64,000 nucleotides of DNA, taken from contig CALWUU010000013.1 of the NCBI GenBank assembly GCA_944384835.1, positions 1 through 64,000 on the forward strand, written 5' to 3'. Source of the DNA: an uncultured Clostridia bacterium. GTDB taxonomy: Bacteria; Bacillota; Clostridia; Oscillospirales; Acutalibacteraceae. Below, piece by piece: positions 17,348 through 24,908 of the stretch; position 1 is the first letter of the stretch; each line of letters begins with the position of its first letter. Both the position numbers and the translations under genes were made by a program. Under the pieces are notes generated by a model that was not told the origin of the DNA, did no database searches, and worked only from the letters and a program-made list of their open reading frames with translations.

Positions 17348-17441
17348 CTCATGAAAAGTATTGTCTTATTTTTGCAGCCGTATACGTACATATTTCAAAT
17401 TATTTTTAAAAATTTGCACATACTATATTCAGGTGAAAATA

Positions 17442-17615
17442 TTGAATTATTGTATGTATTGCAAATATGCAAGCGGCATTATTGCATATAGAAGAGTTGG
17501 AAAACGAAAATACGAAAAAGAACCTGTACTTTGGTGCGAAAAACATAAAAAATCTGTCTTATGTACCGAACAACATTCATGTTTTATTCCGGATTGTATC
17601 CAATCTAAAAAATGA
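17442..17615 (+). CDS. Small Cys-rich protein, probably zinc-binding
   Basis: This protein of about 57 residues has CxxC near its start ('YCMYC') and further Cys/His residues in 'WCEKHKKSVLC', 'TEQHSC' and 'PDC'. Six or more ligands suggest one or two zinc sites. I place the start at TTG 17442 because AGGTGA (17431-17436) lies just before it; an upstream ATG at 17361 has no such site. It precedes a run of sporulation-type genes. No family assignment can be made. Confidence 0.55.
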   Translation: MNYCMYCKYASGIIAYRRVGKRKYEKEPVLWCEKHKKSVLCTEQHSCFIPDCIQSKK

Positions 17616-17673
17616 ATCTATGCTCACGGTATCTCCTTGCTAGCATATAATAATAGTATGGAGGGATGGGAAC

Positions 17674-17886
17674 ATGGATTTAAAACATAACCAGATTACC
17701 ATGCGGGAACTGCTCAGAAATAAACAGGCATATTTACTTCTTTATAAAGAGTTTCCTATGTTTATGACACCTGCAATTCTCCAAAACATCAGACCGCTAA
17801 CACTTCAGCAAATCATCCAAATGGTTCGACCGTATATTTCCAGACCAAAATTAAATATGCTGCTGGAAGAATTGGAAAATATCTAA
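17674..17886 (+). CDS. Small conserved protein upstream of a ferritin-like protein
   Basis: This 70-residue, mostly helical protein has no Cys, signal peptide or membrane segment. It contains 'MRELLRNKQAYLLLYKEFP' and a second helix pair rich in Gln, Ile and Leu. GGAGGGATGGGAAC precedes the ATG. It lies 60 bases ahead of a ferritin-like protein and within a group of coat-type genes, so a spore-associated role is possible. I do not recognise the family. Confidence 0.65.
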   Translation: MDLKHNQITMRELLRNKQAYLLLYKEFPMFMTPAILQNIRPLTLQQIIQMVRPYISRPKLNMLLEELENI

Positions 17887-17946
17887 ATGAATCATAACAA
17901 ACCGCACTCTCTTCATAAACTGAAATGATAGGGAGGGGTTCATAAT

Positions 17947-18516
17947 ATGAATGAATTTCATCAAACATTTACCAAACAGCCATTTCCAAAAGAAAATACT
18001 CCTAATAAGTCAAAAACTGAAATGAAATTTCAATCTTCGGAACCATATCCGCCAATAAATTGCAGCATAAAAAACAGCATGTACGCCAGAATCATGTTAG
18101 ATAATATGGCAGGAAATCGTTCTGAAATGTCAGCTATCAGTTTATATACTTACAATCAATTGATTACTGACGAACATAAAGAGATTGCTGATATATTTCA
18201 TAAAATAAGTATAGTAGAAATGCATCATCTTCATATGTTTGGCACTTTGGCCAAACAATTAGGGGCTGACCCCAGATTATGGACATCGCGTCATAACAGA
18301 GCAGTATATTGGTCTCCCGGATTTAACCAGTACCCAAAAGAACTTCCGCATTTAATACAACATAGTTTACAGGAAGAACGATTTGCAGTAGAAAAATATA
18401 CAAAACAACTTAACGTAATTAAAGATGAAACGATAATCAACAACTTAAAACGAATCATTCTCGATGAAGAATTACATGTAAAAATATTAGAAAATTGTTT
18501 GAATACATATCAATAA
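17947..18516 (+). CDS. Ferritin-like di-metal protein, spore-associated
   Basis: This 189-residue protein has a disordered, Pro/Lys-rich head of 45 residues and then a four-helix ferritin-like bundle. Ligand-type residues appear in the expected order: Glu in 'MSAISLYTYNQLI', 'EMHH' ('ISIVEMHHLHMFG'), 'EERFA', and 'DEELHVKIL'. The layout resembles rubrerythrin or Mn-catalase/CotJC relatives but lacks a rubredoxin domain. The 'GGGAGGGG' before the ATG is strong. Neighbouring CotF-like and sigK genes suggest peroxide protection of the spore. The metal is unknown. Confidence 0.75.
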   Translation: MNEFHQTFTKQPFPKENTPNKSKTEMKFQSSEPYPPINCSIKNSMYARIMLDNMAGNRSEMSAISLYTYNQLITDEHKEIADIFHKISIVEMHHLHMFGTLAKQLGADPRLWTSRHNRAVYWSPGFNQYPKELPHLIQHSLQEERFAVEKYTKQLNVIKDETIINNLKRIILDEELHVKILENCLNTYQ

Positions 18517-18633
18517 TATAAAAGCAGTAGGGTATTCCTGCTGTTTTTTATTTTTGGAAAAAATTACAATGTACAAAGGTTGGTTTGTATAAATATATGG
18601 AATCATCCCATAATACTATTGGAGGTGATTTGG

Positions 18634-18807
18634 ATGAGTCCAAAAGAATTAAATTATATTGAAGATGCATTGGGTCATGAACAATTTTTAAAAACACAAT
18701 GTCAAGAGGCTGCTCAAAATCTGCAGGATCCTCAACTGAAACAATATGCGCAGCAATTGGCTGATAAGCATCAGCAACTATTTAATCAATTTTTGCAATT
18801 GGTATAA
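18634..18807 (+). CDS. Small coat-type protein, CotF-associated
   Basis: This 57-residue helical, Gln-rich protein begins 'MSPKELNYIEDALGHEQFL' and ends in a second amphipathic helix. It matches small Clostridia proteins found beside CotF-family coat genes. The start is set by GGAGGTGAT at 18621-18629, ideal spacing to ATG 18634. The longer frame from 18580 has no such site. The next gene, a CotF-like protein, begins 17 bases after its stop. Confidence 0.75.
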   Translation: MSPKELNYIEDALGHEQFLKTQCQEAAQNLQDPQLKQYAQQLADKHQQLFNQFLQLV

Positions 18808-18824
18808 ACACAGGAGGTAACGTA

Positions 18825-19079
18825 ATGGATGATAAATGCTTAATGGAAAATATGCTTTTGACCACCAAAGGTTCATGCGATTTGTATATGCATGGTACCA
18901 TTGAATCTGCTACAGCAAATGTACACTGTGCATTTGATAAAGCTTTAAAAGATTCCTTAACCATGCAAGATGATATTTATAAAAAAATGGCTGCAAAAGG
19001 TTGGTATCCTTCTGAACAAGCAGAACCACAAAAGATTCAAAAAGTAAAACAAAAATACTCTGCTAACACTGCAAACTAA
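18825..19079 (+). CDS. Spore coat protein, CotF family
   Basis: This 84-residue protein has the CotF-type sequence 'LLTTKGSCDLYMHGTIES' followed by 'ALKDSLTMQDDIYKKMAAKGWY', which ends in the conserved Gly-Trp-Tyr. AGGAGG lies before the ATG. It forms a two-gene unit with the preceding helical protein and lies 140 bases upstream of sigK. It is predicted to be deposited on the spore surface. The C-terminal tail is Lys/Gln-rich. Confidence 0.85.
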   Translation: MDDKCLMENMLLTTKGSCDLYMHGTIESATANVHCAFDKALKDSLTMQDDIYKKMAAKGWYPSEQAEPQKIQKVKQKYSANTAN

Positions 19080-19100
19080 TTTCTCTCCCAATAAATACAC

Positions 19101-19150
19101 AATCCCCTTATTCGTAAAGTAGATTTATGAATAAGGGGATTAATTTTATA
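19101..19150 (+). terminator. Terminator after the coat genes
   Basis: A 13-bp perfect stem (AATCCCCTTATTC with its complement at 19129-19141) is followed by 'aatttta'. The T-run is modest but the stem is strong. Confidence 0.75.
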
Positions 19151-19218
19151 TCGTACATGCAACGAACATGCGTACAGCTGAATAAGATATATAAATTACA
19201 ATGGAGAAGGTGTTTATA

Positions 19219-19908
19219 TTGATAGGCGGTTTTTTATTTGATTTTATATCTGACCTGATATTTTTCATTCTTCATGTGACCGGTTCTGGCTCTTTTCCAA
19301 AACCGTTAAGCGCAAAAGAAGAAAAAGAATATTTAGAAAAATTAAAGCAAGGAGATCAAAATGCCAGAAATACGTTAATTGAGCATAACCTGCGTTTAGT
19401 TGCTCATATCATAAAAAAATATTATGCCAATTCCAGCGATCAAGATGATTTAATTTCCATAGGAACCATAGGACTGATAAAAGCTGTGGATTCATTTGAT
19501 ACTGACAAAGGAATTCGACTATCCAGCTATGCGGCACGTTGCATAGAAAACGAAATACTTATGTTTTTCCGTACCACAAAGAAGACTGCACAAGATGTTT
19601 CCATGAACGAACCAATTGATACAGACCGCGATGGCAATGCATTAACTTTAATGGATACTATGGCCTCAGAAGACAATATGGTAGAAAATATAGATAATAA
19701 AATAAAAATTGAAAAGCTCAAATCGTATATGGAAGAAGAATTATCACCAAGAGAGCAATCTATTATTTGCTTAAGATATGGTTTAGTGCCTGGCAGTAAA
19801 CCGTTAGCCCAGCGAGAGGTTGCGTCCGCATTGGGAATTTCAAGATCTTATGTCAGCCGAATCGAGAAGAAAGCGCTTTCAACATTAAATAAACGTTTTT
19901 CAAAATAA
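19219..19908 (+). CDS. sigK: RNA polymerase sigma-K factor (mother-cell, late sporulation)
   Basis: This is a sigma-70 family protein of about 229 residues. A hydrophobic stretch of about 27 residues precedes 'SFPKPLSAKEE', matching the pro-sequence of pro-sigma-K removed by SpoIVFB. Region 2 has 'ARNTLIEHNLRLVAHI' and 'DLISIGTIGLIKAVDSFD', and region 4.2 has 'LGISRSYVSRIEKKAL'. The gene is continuous: no skin-type element interrupts it, unlike Bacillus subtilis or Clostridioides difficile. The start is probably TTG 19219, because GAAGGTG lies six bases before it; an ATG at 19201 has no site of its own. Confidence 0.93.
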   Translation: MIGGFLFDFISDLIFFILHVTGSGSFPKPLSAKEEKEYLEKLKQGDQNARNTLIEHNLRLVAHIIKKYYANSSDQDDLISIGTIGLIKAVDSFDTDKGIRLSSYAARCIENEILMFFRTTKKTAQDVSMNEPIDTDRDGNALTLMDTMASEDNMVENIDNKIKIEKLKSYMEEELSPREQSIICLRYGLVPGSKPLAQREVASALGISRSYVSRIEKKALSTLNKRFSK

Positions 19909-19917
19909 TTACATATC

Positions 19918-19950
19918 AAAGAGATTCCATAAAAGAATCTCTTTTTATTT
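19918..19950 (+). terminator. sigK terminator
   Basis: AAAGAGATTC (19918-19927) pairs with its complement (19935-19944) over a 7-base loop and is followed by T residues. Confidence 0.85.
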
Positions 19951-19952
19951 TT

Positions 19953-19991
19953 CAAAAAACAAAAAGAGACAATTTTTATTGCCTCTTTTGA
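19953..19991 (-). terminator. Terminator of the zinc-ribbon membrane protein gene
   Basis: On the minus strand CAAAAGAGGCAAT pairs with ATTGTCTCTTTTTG around a short A-rich loop, then TTTTT. It serves the gene ending at 20003. Confidence 0.75.
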
Positions 19992-20002
19992 TAAAGTATA
20001 AT

Positions 20003-20857
20003 TTATTCTGATTTATGATTGGGCTCCACACTTTCATTCGGCTCTGCATCAACAGAGACCTCTTGTTTATTATCTTCTGCGTGAACATTTTCATTTTGCT
20101 GCACAGGAGCTGACTGTTGTGCAGGAACTGATTGTTGCACAGGAGGTTGTTGCTGTACCGGAGGTTGAGGAGGAGTGACCGGCTGCTGCGGAGTATATGG
20201 AGGTACAGGACGTTGAGGCATATGACCACCTTGGTATACAAATTGATTGCCGCGTGCTAAAGTACGAGTATTTAGCATCATAATGCCGCCGATAATGCCA
20301 ATCACACCACCAAAGATGATATTGAGTACAATGCTTGTAATATATAAGCCGGAAGAATCGATTTTACGCAAGACTGCTGCTGGATTTCTAAAGATTTCCT
20401 TTGCATAACCAAAATGAATGACAGCATATATAATATTAATGATAGCAGCAACTAATAAAAAAGAACCATATACGATACCTCCCACCCCAGGATCGGTGTC
20501 ATAGTAATATCTATATAAACGACCGCTGATAGATGAACTGGCTGCTGCGCCAACACAAACAGTAATAATACCGATAATGGCACATAAAATTCCCCAAATT
20601 AACCAAAAAACTGCAGCACTTTTAATCTTTGAAGCAACTTGCTGTACCATAATAAATTGCGCTTGGTTTGGCTGTTGAGGATGAAATCCTCCCGGTTGTT
20701 GTGGCGGAACAGTACCGTAATTTTGATGATATGTATTTGTGTTTGTGTTTGAATTTGAAGCAGGCGGCTGCTCTTGAGGTATTTTCGCACCACAATTCTG
20801 ACAGAAAACTGCATTGCGCTCTGCGGCAGTACCGCATCTGGGGCAATATTTACTCAT
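20003..20857 (-). CDS. Zinc-ribbon membrane protein with Pro/Gln-rich segments
   Basis: This 284-residue protein has an N-terminal zinc ribbon ('YCPRCG' and 'FCQNCG', residues 4-24), then a Pro/Gln/Asn-rich linker. Three to four membrane helices lie at about 80-205. A C-terminal low-complexity tail has repeated 'PQQP' and 'PVQQ' units and an acidic end. This layout of ribbon, disordered linker and helices is common in Firmicutes membrane proteins of unknown role. No catalytic residues are visible. It is transcribed alone. Confidence 0.75.
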   Translation of the reverse strand: MSKYCPRCGTAAERNAVFCQNCGAKIPQEQPPASNSNTNTNTYHQNYGTVPPQQPGGFHPQQPNQAQFIMVQQVASKIKSAAVFWLIWGILCAIIGIITVCVGAAASSSISGRLYRYYYDTDPGVGGIVYGSFLLVAAIINIIYAVIHFGYAKEIFRNPAAVLRKIDSSGLYITSIVLNIIFGGVIGIIGGIMMLNTRTLARGNQFVYQGGHMPQRPVPPYTPQQPVTPPQPPVQQQPPVQQSVPAQQSAPVQQNENVHAEDNKQEVSVDAEPNESVEPNHKSE

Positions 20858-21106
20858 AACAATACCTTCTTTCTTTTCTCAGAAAAATATTTATATAATC
20901 ATTATACTATATTCATCTAATATCGTCAATATCACAAATTTATTGATAAAAAAGCAGATAATTTTCTCAATAATAATGTAAAAATCTATTTTTTATTCAT
21001 AATTCATTCATAAATGACTATTTATGAGTAATTCTATCACAGGTTCATTGTTTCTAAATGAAAACTTTAGTATAATATCATCATAATAATTTAGCGGAGA
21101 ATGCAA

Positions 21107-22945
21107 ATGATAGAGAAAGCTTATGAAATTTTAAAAACTTATTTTGGATATGGTGAATTCCGTTATGGGCAAAAAGAGTTAATTACAAATCTACTAAACG
21201 GCACAGATTGTGTCGGCATTATGCCTACGGGAGCCGGAAAATCCATTTGCTATCAGATTCCTGCAATTTTGATGGAAGGAATCACACTGGTGATTTCTCC
21301 ACTGATTTCTTTAATGAAAGATCAAGTGCACGCTTTGCTGGAAGCAGGTATTCCTGCGGCATACATCAACAGCTCTTTAACTCCTGCTCAACAATATAAA
21401 GTAATTCAAAATGCAAAACAATATCAATATAAATTAATTTATGTTGCCCCTGAACGGTTGGAACTAGATTTCTTTCAAGAATTTGCTGCTACTTCCAATA
21501 TTTCATTGATCAGTGTAGATGAAGCACACTGCGTATCACAATGGGGACAAGATTTCCGTCCCAGCTATTTAAAAATAGCACAATTTATTCAATCTATGCC
21601 TAAGCGTCCTATTATCGGCGCGTTTACAGCAACTGCCACCAAAGAAGTAAAAGACGATATCATTTCCCTTTTAGAGCTACAGAAACCGTTTGTAATAACA
21701 ACAGGTTTTGACAGAAAAAATCTATATTTTGAAGTACAAAAACCTGTTGATAAATTTACGGCGCTGGAACGATTTTTAGAACGGAATCCAGATAAAACCG
21801 GCATCGTTTATTGTACTACCCGAAAAGGGGTGGAGGATGTCTGTGACAGGCTGATATTACAGGGATATCGTGCAACCAGATATCATGCTGGATTGAGTGA
21901 TAAAGAACGGAAAATAAACCAAGAAGAATTTCAATTTGATAAAGCACAAATTATGGTTGCAACCAACGCATTTGGCATGGGGATTGATAAATCCAATATC
22001 TCTTATGTCATTCATTTTAATATGCCGAAAAATATAGAGAGTTATTATCAAGAGGCAGGACGAGCAGGGCGAGACGGCGAACCTGCACAATGTATTTTGC
22101 TATACAGCAAGCAAGATGTGAGTACAAATTTATTTTTGATTGAAAAGGAAAAAGAAAACGAAGAATTAGATCCAATTACCCGCCACGAAGTGTTGGAAAA
22201 AGACAGAGAGCGGCTCAAACAAATGACATATTACTGCACTACAACCGATTGCTTGCGCGCCCATATGCTGCGATATTTTGGGGAAACCAGTTCTAATTTT
22301 TGCGGAAACTGCTCGAATTGTAATGCAAATTCCAAAGAAATCGATATTACCGTTGACGCACAAAAAATTATGTCATGCATTATCAGAGCCGGAGAACGGT
22401 TTGGAATGCTTACAATTATAGACATTTTACGTGGAAGTAAAAATGAAAAAATCCGCAATAACCGTTTAGACACCTTAACCACTTATGGAATTATGGAAAC
22501 AGTGCCCAAAGAATATATCAGACAAGTCACAGAATTTTTATTGGTACAATCTTATATTCAGGCGACCAGCGATGGGTATCAAGTTTTAAAGATTCAGCCA
22601 AAAGCCTATCCTATTTTGCGGGGTCAGCAATCGCTGCACATGCGTGTACTGCAGCAGCCTGACAGTATTAAAACAACATATAATACTTCTTATGTGGAAA
22701 TTGATGAGGAATTATTCCAAGAATTAAAAGCACTAAGAGCAAAAATCGCAAAAGTACAAAGCGTTCCTGCATTTGTCATTTTTACAGACGCTGCCTTGCG
22801 TGATATGTGTATCAAATTGCCCCAAAATTTAAAATCTTTTCTTCAAGTAAACGGGGTAGGGCAGACAAAGGCCAACCGTTACGGACCCCGCTTTATTAAA
22901 TTAATACAATCCTATTGCAAAAAATCAACGAATACGGAAATATAA
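21107..22945 (+). CDS. recQ: ATP-dependent DNA helicase RecQ
   Basis: This is a 612-residue superfamily 2 helicase. Walker A is 'MPTGAGKSICYQ', motif II is 'VDEAHCVSQWG' and motif VI is 'QEAGRAGRDG'. The RecQ-Ct zinc-binding cysteines are seen in 'TTDCLR' and 'CGNCSNC'. A winged-helix region follows, and a C-terminal HRDC domain (about 530-605) ends the protein. It unwinds recombination and replication-fork intermediates. The start is ATG 21107, with GCGGAG eight bases before it. Confidence 0.95.
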   Translation: MIEKAYEILKTYFGYGEFRYGQKELITNLLNGTDCVGIMPTGAGKSICYQIPAILMEGITLVISPLISLMKDQVHALLEAGIPAAYINSSLTPAQQYKVIQNAKQYQYKLIYVAPERLELDFFQEFAATSNISLISVDEAHCVSQWGQDFRPSYLKIAQFIQSMPKRPIIGAFTATATKEVKDDIISLLELQKPFVITTGFDRKNLYFEVQKPVDKFTALERFLERNPDKTGIVYCTTRKGVEDVCDRLILQGYRATRYHAGLSDKERKINQEEFQFDKAQIMVATNAFGMGIDKSNISYVIHFNMPKNIESYYQEAGRAGRDGEPAQCILLYSKQDVSTNLFLIEKEKENEELDPITRHEVLEKDRERLKQMTYYCTTTDCLRAHMLRYFGETSSNFCGNCSNCNANSKEIDITVDAQKIMSCIIRAGERFGMLTIIDILRGSKNEKIRNNRLDTLTTYGIMETVPKEYIRQVTEFLLVQSYIQATSDGYQVLKIQPKAYPILRGQQSLHMRVLQQPDSIKTTYNTSYVEIDEELFQELKALRAKIAKVQSVPAFVIFTDAALRDMCIKLPQNLKSFLQVNGVGQTKANRYGPRFIKLIQSYCKKSTNTEI

Positions 22946-22981
22946 AAAAGCCATTACAGTAGAAACTGTAATGGCTTTTTT
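22944..22981. terminator. Bidirectional terminator after recQ
   Basis: A 17-bp perfect stem (22944-22960 with 22965-22981) has an AGAA loop, with A-run and T-run at the ends. It serves recQ and possibly the convergent exporter operon ending at 23010. Confidence 0.9.
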
Positions 22982-23009
22982 TGAAAAGAAAGTGTCATTT
23001 GTTTCAGAA

Positions 23010-24908
23010 TTATTCTTCACCTTCATCAAATTGGCTATTATAAAGATTTGCATAAAAACCGCCTTTGGCAAGCAATTGTTCATGATTGCCTTGTTCGATA
23101 ATATCGCCGTCTTTCATAACCAAAATGGTATCCGCATTTTTAATCGTAGATAAGCGGTGAGCAATAATGAAACTAGTTCTTCCTTCCATCAAATGATCCA
23201 TTGCTTTTTGGATTAAAATTTCTGTTCTGGTATCAACACTGCTGGTTGCTTCATCCAGAATTAAAATTTCAGGATCTGCTAAAATTGCACGGGCAATGGT
23301 CAGCAATTGTTTTTGTCCCTGAGATACGTTATTCGTTTCTTCATTCAGCATGGTTTTATAACCGTCAGGGAAGGTTCTGACAAAGTGATCTACTTGAGCT
23401 GCTTTTGCCGCTTGAATTACTTCTTCCGTTGTAGCATCCTGTTTTCCGTAACGAATGTTATCTTCAATAGAAGCGTTATACAGCCAAGTATCTTGTACAA
23501 CCATTCCAAACATAGAGCGCAAGTCTTTTCTTGCATATTCACGCAAGTCATGGTCATCTACTAAAATTGCACCTGAATTTACATCATAAAAACGCATGAG
23601 TAATTTTACAATGGTTGTTTTACCTGCACCTGTCGGTCCTACAATCGCTACTTTCTGCCCGGGTTCAACAACAGTTGAAAAGTCATTGATTATCGTACGC
23701 TCAGGGGTATAACCAAAGTTGACATGGTCAAACACAACTTTACCTTTTGGTTTAATGCAAGCAGCAGTTTCTTCACCATTTGGATCATGTTGTACAGTAA
23801 TGGGATGTTCTGCTTCCGGAACTTCTTCTTCCTGCTCTAAGAAGTTGAATACACGTTCTGCAGCGGCAGCTGTTTGCTGTAAAATATTAGAGATATTTGC
23901 GATTTGAGAAATAGGCTGGTTAAATTGACGTACATATTGCATGAAGGCTTGAATATTACCAACTGGCAAACCGGTTGTAACAGACAAATAGCCGCCCAAA
24001 ATACAAATTGCTACGTAACCCAAGTTACCTACAAACAAAATAATCGGCATTAAAAGACCTGACAAAAACTGTGATTTCCAAGCAGATTTATATAGTGTAT
24101 TGTTGTATTTATCAAAAGTTTTTGCAGACTCTTTCTCTTTGTTAAATGCTTTAATAACAACATGGCTGGCATACATTTCTTCCACATGACCGTTTACATG
24201 TCCTAAATAGGCTTGCTGAGCCATAAAGTGTTTCTGTGATTTTTTCATAATCAAAGAAATAATACCCATGGAAATAGGGACCATCACCAAAGCAATCAAT
24301 GTCATTTCCCAGCTGATGGTCAGCATCATAACCAAAATACCAATAATCGTAGTAATGGAAGTGATAATCTGTGTTGCACTCTGGTTCATGCTTTGGGAAA
24401 TGGTGTCAATATCATTAGTAATATAAGATAAAATTTCACCGTTTGAAGTACCGTCATAATACTTAAATGGCAGACGATGCATTTTATTTGAAATATCTTT
24501 TCTTAAATTATACGTTACCTTCATAGTGACCTTAGACATAAGGTTACCTTGTAAATATCCAAATAACAAGCTTACCAAGTACAAACAAATTAAAATGATT
24601 GCAATGGTGCCAATATAACCAAAATCAATACCGGTTCCAGTACCTGAAACACTGCTCATAATACCTTCGTACAATTTTGTAGTAGCCATACCTAAAATTT
24701 TAGGTCCGATAATGGTAAATATTGTGGAACACACAGCAAAAATAACTACTAAAATTAATAGTATTTTAAATTTGCCCATGTAACGCAGTAATTTACCAAA
24801 AGAATTTTTGAAGTTCTTTGCTTTTTCTCCGGGAGCTGCGGCGTGTCCACCAAACATTGCGCCGCCTGGTTTTGGAGAAGTTTTTATATTTCGTTCTTGA
24901 TTACTCAT
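23010..24908 (-). CDS. Second heterodimeric ABC exporter, catalytic half
   Basis: This 632-residue half-transporter has six membrane helices, Walker A 'GPTGAGKTT', variant signature 'VSQGQKQL' and Walker B 'LILDEATSS' with the catalytic Glu. It has a Gly/Ala-rich cytoplasmic head of about 45 residues and a short linker insertion near 380-400. It overlaps its partner gene by eight bases. It is paralogous to the product of 14877-16667. The MarR gene upstream in the same operon suggests induction by the exported compound. Confidence 0.9.
   Translation of the reverse strand: MSNQERNIKTSPKPGGAMFGGHAAAPGEKAKNFKNSFGKLLRYMGKFKILLILVVIFAVCSTIFTIIGPKILGMATTKLYEGIMSSVSGTGTGIDFGYIGTIAIILICLYLVSLLFGYLQGNLMSKVTMKVTYNLRKDISNKMHRLPFKYYDGTSNGEILSYITNDIDTISQSMNQSATQIITSITTIIGILVMMLTISWEMTLIALVMVPISMGIISLIMKKSQKHFMAQQAYLGHVNGHVEEMYASHVVIKAFNKEKESAKTFDKYNNTLYKSAWKSQFLSGLLMPIILFVGNLGYVAICILGGYLSVTTGLPVGNIQAFMQYVRQFNQPISQIANISNILQQTAAAAERVFNFLEQEEEVPEAEHPITVQHDPNGEETAACIKPKGKVVFDHVNFGYTPERTIINDFSTVVEPGQKVAIVGPTGAGKTTIVKLLMRFYDVNSGAILVDDHDLREYARKDLRSMFGMVVQDTWLYNASIEDNIRYGKQDATTEEVIQAAKAAQVDHFVRTFPDGYKTMLNEETNNVSQGQKQLLTIARAILADPEILILDEATSSVDTRTEILIQKAMDHLMEGRTSFIIAHRLSTIKNADTILVMKDGDIIEQGNHEQLLAKGGFYANLYNSQFDEGEE

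Noticed and set aside
19219..19908. Skin-type element splitting sigK
   Set aside because: The gene is continuous from pro-sequence to region 4.2.
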